From: Verrucomicrobiales bacterium
Lineage (GTDB): Bacteria > Verrucomicrobiota > Verrucomicrobiia > Limisphaerales > JAFMIX01
Assembly (NCBI GenBank): GCA_017853785.1
Contig: JAFMIX010000179.1
Location: forward strand, 1 to 5,004
Reading direction: 5' to 3'
DNA: 5,004 nucleotides
The position numbers and the translations under genes were made by a program. Positions 1-5,004 of the stretch are shown piece after piece (the first letter of the stretch is position 1; every line of letters begins with the position of its first letter). The notes under the pieces were generated by a model. The model made no database searches, was not told the origin of the DNA, and saw nothing but the letters and a program-made list of their open reading frames with translations.

Positions 1-358
1 TTTGGGCAAAATGCTCGCGCCATTCCTGGTCCAGCTGGGCGAGTTTCTCGAACTCGGCCTGAAAGTCGTCCACGGGCGCGTCTGTAGGCTTCTCGGTGGC
101 GGGATCGAAATTCGTATCCTCCGGCGGTTCGGCGGGATCGTGACTATCGGCGGCGCGCTCGCCATCCTCGGCCTTCTGTTGTTGCTCGAGTTCGTTGCCG
201 GAAACTTCTTCCAGGACGGGGTTCTGTTGCAGTTCGGCTTCAACCATCGCCTTGAGTTCCAAGGTAGGCGCTTGGAGCAACGCCAGCGACTGCTGGAGTT
301 GCGGCGCAAGAACTTGGGACAGCGACAGTCGCTGCCCCAAATGTAAGCCGGAAGCCAT
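1..358 (-). CDS. rpoN: RNA polymerase sigma-54 factor, N-terminal part (cut by left window edge)
   Basis: Reading leftwards from the ATG at 358-356, an open frame of 119 complete codons runs off the window. Residues about 5-51 match sigma-54 Region I: HLGQRLSLSQVLAPQLQQSL, followed by a LLQAPTLEL stretch and ending QQNPVLEE. This is the Gln/Leu-rich segment that contacts enhancer-binding activators and inhibits isomerisation until ATP hydrolysis. Residues about 52-112 are acidic and Pro-rich without conserved pattern, as expected of Region II. The WREHF segment at 113-117 leads toward the core-binding domain, which lies outside the window, as do the DNA-binding domain and RpoN box. Sigma-54 directs RNA polymerase to -24/-12 promoters. 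The start fits family N-termini and leaves only a few residues before the conserved block. There is no Shine-Dalgarno. It is divergent from the hydrolase gene at 453. The family call is firm; intactness of the rest cannot be judged. Confidence 0.93.
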   Translation of the reverse strand, partial: MASGLHLGQRLSLSQVLAPQLQQSLALLQAPTLELKAMVEAELQQNPVLEEVSGNELEQQQKAEDGERAADSHDPAEPPEDTNFDPATEKPTDAPVDDFQAEFEKLAQLDQEWREHFAQ

Positions 359-364
359 GGCGCG

Positions 365-392
365 ATACTAGCTTCGCACTCCGGATTGACAA
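365..392 (-). promoter_or_regulatory. Candidate sigma-70-type promoter of rpoN
   Basis: On the minus strand TTGTCA (positions 392-387, 5 of 6 to the -35 consensus) is followed after 16 bp by TAGTAT (370-365, 4 of 6 to the -10 consensus). The predicted transcription start, about 7 bases past the -10 box, falls at about 358, the A of the rpoN ATG. The transcript would be leaderless or nearly so. The same bases read on the plus strand give TTGACA (386-391), a perfect -35 facing the hydrolase gene, but no good -10 follows it at 16-18 bp. The call rests on hexamer matching alone. Confidence 0.4.
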
Positions 393-452
393 GCGGAACT
401 TCCCCCGGCGAAAAACATTGCCGCATTTTTCCGCCCCGCCTAACGTCTTGGC

Positions 453-1235
453 GTGTCTGTGCAATTCACCATCCTTGGCAGCGGCTCCAACGGCAATTGT
501 GCCTACCTGGAAACTCCCGAGACGCGCCTGCTCATCGACGCCGGGTTTAATTCCAAACAGGTCCGCGCCCGCCTCGCCTCCATCAGCCGCGTGCCGGAAA
601 ACCTGCACGGCATCCTCATCACGCACGAGCACATCGACCACATCGCCGGGCTCGTGGGCATCGCGCAAAAATTACAAATCCCCATCTATTGCAATCGCGA
701 TACCAAGGACGCCATTGAATTGACGCTAGAAACCAAGTTTGAATGCCGCCTCTTCCGCACCGGCGACAGCTTCGAGCTGGGAGATGTTTCCGTGGAGACG
801 TTCAGCATTCCGCACGACGCCGCTGATCCTGTGGGTTTTCTCTTACGGACGGCGCGCGGCAATATCGGATTTCTCACCGACCTTGGTCATGCCACCAAGC
901 TGGTGTTGGAACGCGTCCGCCCCGCGCACGCGCTCGTCCTTGAAAGCAACCACGATGTCAAACTGCTGCAGGATTGTCCGCGCCGCCCATGGAGTTTGAA
1001 GCAGCGGATTCTCGGTCGCCACGGTCACCTTTCCAACGAAGCCGCCGCCGATGCCGCGCAGGAAGTCATGTCTGCCGAGCTGAAGCACGTTTACCTCGCG
1101 CATTTAAGCCGGGAGTGCAATAAGCCCGAAATCGCCCATCGCGTCATGGCCGCCCGCCTGGAAAAAATCGGGGCTGCGCACGTCGCGCTCAGCTTGACGG
1201 CGCAGAGTGAGCCGTGCGCGACTTTGCACTTGTGA
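453..1235 (+). CDS. YycJ/WalJ-type metallo-beta-lactamase-fold hydrolase
   Basis: A complete 260-residue protein, the usual length for this family. The N-terminus has the ILGSGSNGNC strand-loop, then LLIDAG (26-31), and the metal-binding HxHxDH motif is THEHIDH with H58, H60, D62 and H63. Further likely ligands are H121 (SIPHD), D143 (FLTDLGH) and H217 (LAHLSREC). The block SNHDVKLL (165-172) followed by PWSLKQRIL and GHLSNE (191-196) is characteristic of the YycJ group and separates it from glyoxalase II and lactamases. Members are di-metal hydrolases. In Bacilli yycJ lies near walKR, and nuclease or DNA-repair activity has been reported, so a cytosolic nucleic-acid phosphodiesterase is the best guess, but the substrate here is unknown. 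The start is GTG at 453: a stop at 441-443 excludes anything further upstream, and GTG at 459 is the only close alternative. No Shine-Dalgarno is seen. The next gene begins one base after the stop, so the two are probably cotranscribed. Confidence 0.9.
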   Translation: MSVQFTILGSGSNGNCAYLETPETRLLIDAGFNSKQVRARLASISRVPENLHGILITHEHIDHIAGLVGIAQKLQIPIYCNRDTKDAIELTLETKFECRLFRTGDSFELGDVSVETFSIPHDAADPVGFLLRTARGNIGFLTDLGHATKLVLERVRPAHALVLESNHDVKLLQDCPRRPWSLKQRILGRHGHLSNEAAADAAQEVMSAELKHVYLAHLSRECNKPEIAHRVMAARLEKIGAAHVALSLTAQSEPCATLHL

Positions 1236-1236
1236 C

Positions 1237-2124
1237 ATGGACACGTATCGCGTTCACCGCATCGATTCGCTCGAACTGCCGGAGTTGGCGCCGTATCGCA
1301 CTTTGAAACGTCCGGCGGCGCACGAGACGGAGGGGATTTTCGTGGCGGAGAGCGACAAGGTGGTGCGCCGGCTGTTGACCAGCCATTACGGAGTCATCTC
1401 GGTGATGCTACCGGAAAAACGGCTCGCGGAATTCGAGCCGCTGCTCCGGGCGCGGCCGGAAAAGGAAATACCCGTCTACGTCGTCACCCAGAAATCCTTG
1501 CTGGAGGAGCTCGTTGGATTTGACCTGTTCCAAGGGGTGCTGGCCATTGGCAAAATTCCCCCGCCCGTCGCGCTGGAAACGATTCTGGCCGGCAGCCCGC
1601 GCCCCCGGCTATTTGCGGCGGTGGATGAATTGAGCAATGCGGAGAACATCGGGGCTTTCGTCCGCAACTGCGCGGCATTCGGCGTGCAGGCGTTGATCGT
1701 GGGCGAGACTTGCAGCAGTCCATTCCTGCGCCGCTCGGTGCGCAATTCGATGGGCACGATCTTTCAGCTGCCCGTCTTCGAGGTCAGCCAGCAACGCGGC
1801 AAACTCGCCGACCCCGCCCGACCCCGCCGGCGGAACGAGCCGGGACTGACGCTGGTAGAGACGCTGCACGACTTGCGCGCTCATGGCGTGCAGTGCATCG
1901 CGGCGCATCCGCACGCAAGCGGCAAGACGCTGGAGCAGGCGAATTTTACCGGCGACTGTTGCCTCATATTCGGCAGCGAGGGCCACGGAATTTCCCCCGC
2001 CGTGCTGGCGGCGTGCGCCGAAGCGGTGGCGATCCCGATGGCCAATGGGGTGGATTCCCTCAATGTCGGCGCGGCGGCGGCGGTGTTTTTCTACGAGGCG
2101 CAACGGCAACGCGGGAAGAGTTGA
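1237..2124 (+). CDS. SpoU/TrmH-family RNA 2'-O-ribose methyltransferase
   Basis: A 295-residue SPOUT-class methyltransferase that would transfer methyl from S-adenosylmethionine to a ribose 2'-OH in rRNA or tRNA. Residues about 1-120 form the substrate-binding N-terminal domain typical of RlmB/TsnR-like members (ETEGIFVAESDKVVRRLL, then LFQGVLAIGKIP at 97-108). The C-terminal half carries the three SpoU motifs: motif 1 NAENIGAFVRNCAAFG (134-149) with N137 and catalytic-type R143; motif 2 IFGSEGHGIS (244-253); motif 3 IPMANGVDSLNVGAAAAVFF (266-285), which forms the cofactor-binding trefoil knot. ATG at 1237 lies one base after the upstream stop. An in-frame GTG at 1207 would add ten residues and overlap the upstream gene, and is less likely. 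Residues about 184-203 form a basic, Pro/Arg-rich loop longer than expected between motifs 1 and 2. The exact RNA target cannot be read from the sequence. It converges on the glycosyltransferase gene with 21 bp between stops. Confidence 0.92.
   Translation: MDTYRVHRIDSLELPELAPYRTLKRPAAHETEGIFVAESDKVVRRLLTSHYGVISVMLPEKRLAEFEPLLRARPEKEIPVYVVTQKSLLEELVGFDLFQGVLAIGKIPPPVALETILAGSPRPRLFAAVDELSNAENIGAFVRNCAAFGVQALIVGETCSSPFLRRSVRNSMGTIFQLPVFEVSQQRGKLADPARPRRRNEPGLTLVETLHDLRAHGVQCIAAHPHASGKTLEQANFTGDCCLIFGSEGHGISPAVLAACAEAVAIPMANGVDSLNVGAAAAVFFYEAQRQRGKS
1808..1827. repeat. Two-copy 10-bp tandem repeat inside the methyltransferase gene
   Basis: The unit CCGACCCCGC occurs twice head to tail (1808-1817 and 1818-1827), encoding part of the basic ADPARPRR loop at residues 191-198 of the methyltransferase. 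The unit is not a multiple of three, yet conserved motifs before and after remain in the same frame, so the gene is not broken. It is a possible slippage site. Confidence 0.7.
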
Positions 2125-2125
2125 A

Positions 2126-2138
2126 GCGCGTATCGCGC
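2126..2138. other. Small GC hairpin between convergent genes
   Basis: GCGCG (2126-2130) and CGCGC (2134-2138) can pair around a 3-base loop in the 21-bp gap between the converging stop codons. No T-run follows on either strand, so it is not a canonical intrinsic terminator. It is recorded only because it is the sole structure between the two convergent genes and might assist termination in both directions. Confidence 0.2.
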
Positions 2139-2145
2139 GGCTCAA

Positions 2146-3105
2146 TCATGGCGAAATCTTTTCTACGGTCACGGAGGCTTGCGGATGTTCTCCGGCAGAT
2201 TTCAATTTGGTGAACAGTCCCCGCCAAAAACCGCACCCGTAGAGCAAATGGATGAGGATGTTGAGCGGCAGTGCCGCAAGGACCTTGCCGACGCCGCCAA
2301 TCGGGATGAGCGCAAGTGTCTGGCCCAAGATTGCCAGCGTGTAGAACGCAAGCGGCAGGAGGAAGATTTTGCTCAGAAGCGTCAGCGCTGGCAGTGCGAC
2401 AAGATACACGCAGAAGAGCGGCGGCACGAAGTTGAGCGCCGAGCCCGGCGTGGGGTTCACGCGAAATTGCTCCGCCCGGCCCCGCCCGTAGGTGAATAGC
2501 ATTTTGCAGAACGACTTCAATGTGCGGCGCGGGCGGCGGTGGGCGATGAGTTGCGGATCATAGATGAGCTTGCCGCCGCGTTTCTGGAGTTCGTCCATGA
2601 GAGCGTTTTCCTCGTTAGGGTAAAGCGCTTCGTTGAAGCCGCCCAATTCAAGCAGGTCGGCGCGGCGGGCGAGGAGGTTGCAGAGGATGAGTTCTTTCTC
2701 GCCGGTCGGGCGGGTTTTGCCGACAGGCCAATACCGGGCGCGGCTTGGTCCGAACGCCAGCCAACTCGCCAGCACGAGGGCGAACACCTGCTCCAGCGGC
2801 GGTGCGTCTGAAGGGCACAGGTTCGGCCCCCCTACCATTTTCACGGCCGGGTCGGCAAAATGGACAAGGGCGCGGCGCAGGTTATCCGGCGTGGGACAGG
2901 AGTCGTCATCCAGGAAATAAATTATCTCCCCGCGTGCCTGCCGCAGGGCGGTGTTACGCTGGACGGATGGCTGTCGGCCTCGAACAACGAGGATTTCCAG
3001 GTTGGCTGGGGGATAATCAAGCCGGGAAACGGCGGCGAGCGCCACAGGCGCCTGTAATTCAGGTTTGGCCGGGATGATGATGCTGAACGGAGGCTGCCGA
3101 CTCAC
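2146..3105 (-). CDS. Membrane-anchored family-2 (GT-A) glycosyltransferase
   Basis: A complete 319-residue protein. Strand 1 is FSIIIPAK (7-14) and strand 2 is LEILVV (36-41). QRN at 49-51 and GEIIYFLDDDSCP (59-71) follow, where D66-D68 form the DxD-type metal and sugar-nucleotide site. The acceptor half has CNLLARRADLLELGGFNEAL (142-161), the likely catalytic acidic pair E165/E166 in PNEEN, and an HRRPRRTLKSF block (189-199) leading to the YGRGR segment (206-210). Three hydrophobic segments at about 224-244, 246-268 and 273-293 should anchor the C-terminus in the inner membrane. The enzyme probably adds a sugar to a lipid-linked or growing polysaccharide; donor and acceptor are unknown. Only nine residues separate strand 2 from QRN, and the usual VDDxS is absent. 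The start is GTG at 3105: an in-frame TAG lies four codons upstream, and any later start would lose strand 1. It is divergent from the export gene, suggesting a role in the same polysaccharide pathway. Confidence 0.88.
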   Translation of the reverse strand: MSRQPPFSIIIPAKPELQAPVALAAVSRLDYPPANLEILVVRGRQPSVQRNTALRQARGEIIYFLDDDSCPTPDNLRRALVHFADPAVKMVGGPNLCPSDAPPLEQVFALVLASWLAFGPSRARYWPVGKTRPTGEKELILCNLLARRADLLELGGFNEALYPNEENALMDELQKRGGKLIYDPQLIAHRRPRRTLKSFCKMLFTYGRGRAEQFRVNPTPGSALNFVPPLFCVYLVALPALTLLSKIFLLPLAFYTLAILGQTLALIPIGGVGKVLAALPLNILIHLLYGCGFWRGLFTKLKSAGEHPQASVTVEKISP

Positions 3106-3259
3106 GGCGCAAAGCTAAGGTTTGAGAGTCAAAGTTCAAGGCATTATCTCTAACCTAGAACAATAAGGGACAGTAGGTGGCTATAGAATCGAAAAAACAG
3201 GCTTGCTTTCCAAAGGCTCAGCTGTAAGTATTTTCAAGTTTCTGAATCCAAAGAACAAC
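3106..3259. promoter_or_regulatory. AT-rich divergent intergenic region with candidate promoter and operator elements
   Basis: This stretch between the divergent glycosyltransferase and export genes is visibly richer in A/T than the flanking coding DNA. It holds a 5-bp inverted repeat TTTGA-GAG-TCAAA (3121-3133), a possible operator or small hairpin. On the minus strand GATAAT (3148-3143) is 5 of 6 to a -10 box at a suitable distance from the GTG at 3105, but lacks a good -35. On the plus strand TAGAAT (3184-3189) is 5 of 6 to a -10 box, also without a recognisable -35. Both transcripts must start here or nearby, so promoters are expected, but the exact sites are weakly supported. An in-frame TTG at 3203 would extend the export protein by 19 residues; I treat this as non-coding leader because the signal peptide fits the ATG at 3260. 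Confidence 0.4.
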
Positions 3260-4471
3260 ATGATACTTAACCTTTGCAGGATCAGCGTTTTATTGCTTTT
3301 AGCCTATCTGCCGGGGCAAATAGCACGCGCTCAAACCCGGGAAGTTGACGGCCAGCGGAGGCAGAAAGAAGAATTTCAGCAGGCCCAGGAATCCGCCAGC
3401 AAGAAGAAGCTGGAGGTGGAGTCCGTGCAACGCCGGCTCGATGGTCTGACTGATGAGAAGGAGATATGGCGCCGTGAAATCGTCACCGCCAAGGCTAAAG
3501 CCAGCCTTGCCCGGGAAAAGCTCACCCAAGCCAATATCACTGGCGTGCGTGACGACATTGAAAAATGGCGGATGGAGGTAAGCAACTGGGAGGTTCGAAA
3601 CAAATCTGCTGTATTGGAACTTGAGCGGGTGGAGGCGGAAATTCACAACACGGTGGAATCCATGCACAGCACGTTGAAAGGGAAGGCGGAAAGTGATTTG
3701 ATTCTTCCCGGCGAATCGGTCGAAATTTACGTCACCGAAGACGAAAGCTTTAACGGAGTCTATCAAGTTCGGCGTGGCGGTTACATTTTAGTCCCCCGGG
3801 CTGGGCGGATTGCTCTGGCTGGCAAAGATTTGGCTGGCGCGGAGAACGCTATCAAGGAGGCATTGCAGGTCAACCAACTCAAGCAAGCTACTGTTTTGGT
3901 AGAACGCCCGACCGGCACCGGCCCGGGCACCGAGGCGGTCATTTATCTGGCCGGTGAATTTACGCAACCTGGTGCTTGGAAAATCCCTCGGGACATTTCC
4001 CCCACCATTGTCACCACCATTCTGCGCTCGGGCGGCTTGACCCCCGGAGCAGATCTCACCAAAGTGCGCCTGCTCCGGCTTGTCGGCGGCGAAGCGCTAG
4101 TCGAAGAAGTGAACGTGCAAGCCATCCTCAATGGCACCGGCCTCCCTTCAGATGTCAACTTGCAAGCCGGCGACATCGTCATGGTGCCGGCCTTCGCCAA
4201 CTCCGTCTACGTCACCGGCAATGTGATGAAACCTGGCCCGTTGAAACTGCTGCCGGATGACGAACTGACTGTCTACTCCGCCGTGTTGCGCTCGGGAGGT
4301 TTCTCCCGCTTCGCCAACCGTAATGGTGTTTACGTTCTCCGCGATACCGGCAATGGCGGCAAAAAGAAAATCCCGGTGAGCATCAAGGACCTTCAGGAAT
4401 CCGGAGGCGCTGACCTGATTCTCAAGAGCAAGGACATCGTGGTGGTTCCGGAAAAGTTTTTCAGCTTTTGA
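3260..4471 (+). CDS. Outer-membrane polysaccharide export (OPX, Wza-like) protein with N-terminal coiled coil
   Basis: A 403-residue exported protein. Residues 1-24 are a signal peptide: R7, then a hydrophobic core IS-VLLLLAYL, then ARA before Q25. There is no lipobox cysteine, unlike E. coli Wza. Residues about 27-144 are highly charged and heptad-like, with a break near NITG (92-95), suggesting an antiparallel helical hairpin. The poly-export domain spans about 146-217 (DLILPGESVEIYV; YQVRRGGYILVPRAGRIALAG). Two SLBB beta-grasp repeats follow, at about 226-315 (VIYLAGEFTQPGAWKIP; LRSGGLTPGAD; LQAGDIVMVP) and 316-403 (VYVTGNVMKPGPLKL; LRSGGFSRFA; KDIVVVP). Such proteins form the periplasmic and outer-membrane conduit for capsule or exopolysaccharide, working with the co-polymerase encoded just downstream. 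No C-terminal amphipathic Wza-type helix is visible; the chain ends PEKFFSF soon after SLBB 2. The ATG at 3260 is chosen because it directly begins a good signal peptide; the upstream TTG at 3203 would give an overlong n-region. Confidence 0.9.
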   Translation: MILNLCRISVLLLLAYLPGQIARAQTREVDGQRRQKEEFQQAQESASKKKLEVESVQRRLDGLTDEKEIWRREIVTAKAKASLAREKLTQANITGVRDDIEKWRMEVSNWEVRNKSAVLELERVEAEIHNTVESMHSTLKGKAESDLILPGESVEIYVTEDESFNGVYQVRRGGYILVPRAGRIALAGKDLAGAENAIKEALQVNQLKQATVLVERPTGTGPGTEAVIYLAGEFTQPGAWKIPRDISPTIVTTILRSGGLTPGADLTKVRLLRLVGGEALVEEVNVQAILNGTGLPSDVNLQAGDIVMVPAFANSVYVTGNVMKPGPLKLLPDDELTVYSAVLRSGGFSRFANRNGVYVLRDTGNGGKKKIPVSIKDLQESGGADLILKSKDIVVVPEKFFSF

Positions 4472-4554
4472 CTTCCAAGCAACTCCAGCAGCCATTGACT
4501 TTCCTCCGGGCGGCGCGAGTCTGGTGGCGGCCTACAATTTAATCAGGCAATCTC
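4472..4554 (+). other. Short intergenic gap within the export locus
   Basis: This 83-bp gap lies between the export gene stop and the co-polymerase GTG. I see no hairpin followed by a T-run and no convincing promoter, so readthrough in one operon is likely. AGG at 4545-4547, seven bases before the GTG, is the only Shine-Dalgarno-like match near any gene start in the window. Confidence 0.4.
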
Positions 4555-5004
4555 GTGTTACCCAAAACCAAAGCCGCAGTATTCACCGAGGGCGATCTGG
4601 TCATGTATCTGACCATCGCCGTGAAGCACATCCGGCTGATGCTCCTCCTCGGCTGCGCCGCCCTGCTCCTGGGGGTGGATTACTATCTATATAGCCGCTC
4701 GGTCTATTTTGCTCAAAGCCTGATTCGCTACACCAACCTAGCCCGGACCGTCGACTCGGAGGCGATTTGGCGCGATAGTGATGACCGCCGCTTAACCGCC
4801 ATGCTGCAGACTGCGGAGGTAATGTCCCGCACCCGCAAACGGCTCGGCTTGAATGTCACAGACATCGTGCTATACCAAAAATACCTCAAACGCCCGCCCC
4901 GGGTTCGGCGGACTTCGGAAAAAGATTTCACGGTTGAAGTATACGCTTACGAAGCGCGCATTGCCCGGGACTGGGCGCGCATCATGGTCGAGGAATACCT
5001 CGCC
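4555..5004 (+). CDS. Probable polysaccharide co-polymerase (Wzz/Wzc-type chain-length determinant), N-terminal part
   Basis: An open frame of 150 codons runs off the right edge of the window. After a short cytoplasmic N-terminus (1-25, including FTEGDLVMYLTIAVKH) there is one transmembrane helix at about 26-46 (IRLMLLLGCAALLLGVDYYLY). A periplasmic region follows with the pattern of the Wzz domain: an extended segment beginning SVYFAQSLIRY, a helix carrying TAEVMSRTRKRLGL (85-98), then KDFTVEVYAYEARIARDWARIMVEEYLA near 123-150, which resembles the family's strand followed by an 'A..iaN.la..Y' helix. Wzz/Wzc proteins sit in the inner membrane, set polymer length and dock to the OPX channel. 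Whether a C-terminal tyrosine kinase (Wzc-like) is fused lies outside the window. The start is GTG at 4555, since an in-frame stop lies at 4540-4542; ATG at 4603 is the alternative and would leave about nine residues before the helix. Family assignment comes from pattern and context. Confidence 0.68.
   Translation, partial: MLPKTKAAVFTEGDLVMYLTIAVKHIRLMLLLGCAALLLGVDYYLYSRSVYFAQSLIRYTNLARTVDSEAIWRDSDDRRLTAMLQTAEVMSRTRKRLGLNVTDIVLYQKYLKRPPRVRRTSEKDFTVEVYAYEARIARDWARIMVEEYLA

Noticed and set aside
2..346. Long rightward open frame opposite rpoN
   Set aside because: It is the antisense reading of the sigma-54 Region I/II coding sequence, whose minus-strand translation matches the family clearly. 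The plus-strand product has no recognisable domain.
240..668. 142-codon leftward open frame spanning rpoN, the intergenic gap and the hydrolase
   Set aside because: It overlaps two well-supported genes and the promoter region, and its translation shows no family resemblance.
1207..1236. Upstream GTG start for the methyltransferase
   Set aside because: It would overlap the hydrolase by 29 bases and add ten residues (MSRARLCTCD) with no family support. ATG at 1237, one base after the hydrolase stop, is simpler.
1609..2145. 178-codon leftward open frame opposite the methyltransferase
   Set aside because: It lies fully across SpoU motifs 1-3 in the opposite direction. The product is Arg/His/Ala-rich with no domain, as expected of antisense frames in GC-rich DNA.
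2125..2145. Bidirectional rho-independent terminator between the convergent genes
   Set aside because: Only a 5-bp GC stem is present and no T-run follows on either strand, so it fails the standard criteria. It is listed only as a weak hairpin.
2539..2811. Rightward open frame inside the glycosyltransferase gene
   Set aside because: Its complement carries conserved GT2 motifs, while this strand gives no recognisable protein.
3192..3207. Possible sigma-54 promoter upstream of the export gene (TTGCT at 3203-3207 as a -12 box)
   Set aside because: The -24 GG is missing at the required spacing; an A-run occupies that position. The presence of rpoN in the window is not evidence that this locus is sigma-54 dependent.
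1..5004. CRISPR array, tRNA, rRNA, insertion sequence, toxin-antitoxin or phage-defence genes
   Set aside because: I saw no regularly spaced repeats, transposase or defence-family motifs, or cloverleaf-like segments with conserved tRNA sequence in any part of the window.

Overview
This window looks like a chromosomal segment of a fairly GC-rich, Gram-negative-type bacterium. Gene order, near-absence of Shine-Dalgarno sequences, frequent GTG starts and protein character are compatible with a Verrucomicrobia/PVC-group organism. That assignment is inference from style; no phylogenetic marker is complete enough here to prove it. The window holds six genes: four complete, and two cut by the window edges.

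Left part (1-2124): the 5' end of rpoN (sigma-54) runs leftwards off the window. Divergent from it, after a 94-bp gap, are two rightward genes separated by one base: a YycJ/WalJ-type metallo-beta-lactamase-fold hydrolase (GTG start at 453) and a SpoU/TrmH-family RNA 2'-O-ribose methyltransferase (ATG at 1237). These are housekeeping nucleic-acid and transcription functions. The rpoN upstream region has a plausible promoter whose predicted transcription start falls on the rpoN ATG, so the mRNA may be leaderless.

Middle (2125-3105): a leftward gene, convergent with the methyltransferase after only 21 bp, encodes a membrane-anchored family-2 glycosyltransferase. It has an intact DDD motif, but the usual nucleotide-binding loop after the second strand is very short.

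Right part (3106-5004): a relatively AT-rich divergent intergenic region of about 150 bp separates the glycosyltransferase from a rightward pair. The first gene is an outer-membrane polysaccharide export (OPX, Wza-like) protein with a signal peptide, an unusual long N-terminal coiled-coil hairpin, a poly-export domain and two SLBB domains. The second, cut by the right edge, is the N-terminus of a probable polysaccharide co-polymerase (Wzz/Wzc-type chain-length determinant). Together they look like the start of an exopolysaccharide synthesis and export locus, with the divergent glycosyltransferase probably functionally linked. No RNA gene, mobile element, CRISPR array or clear rho-independent terminator was seen. 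The most unusual item is the coiled-coil extension of the OPX protein; I do not see evidence of a wholly new system.
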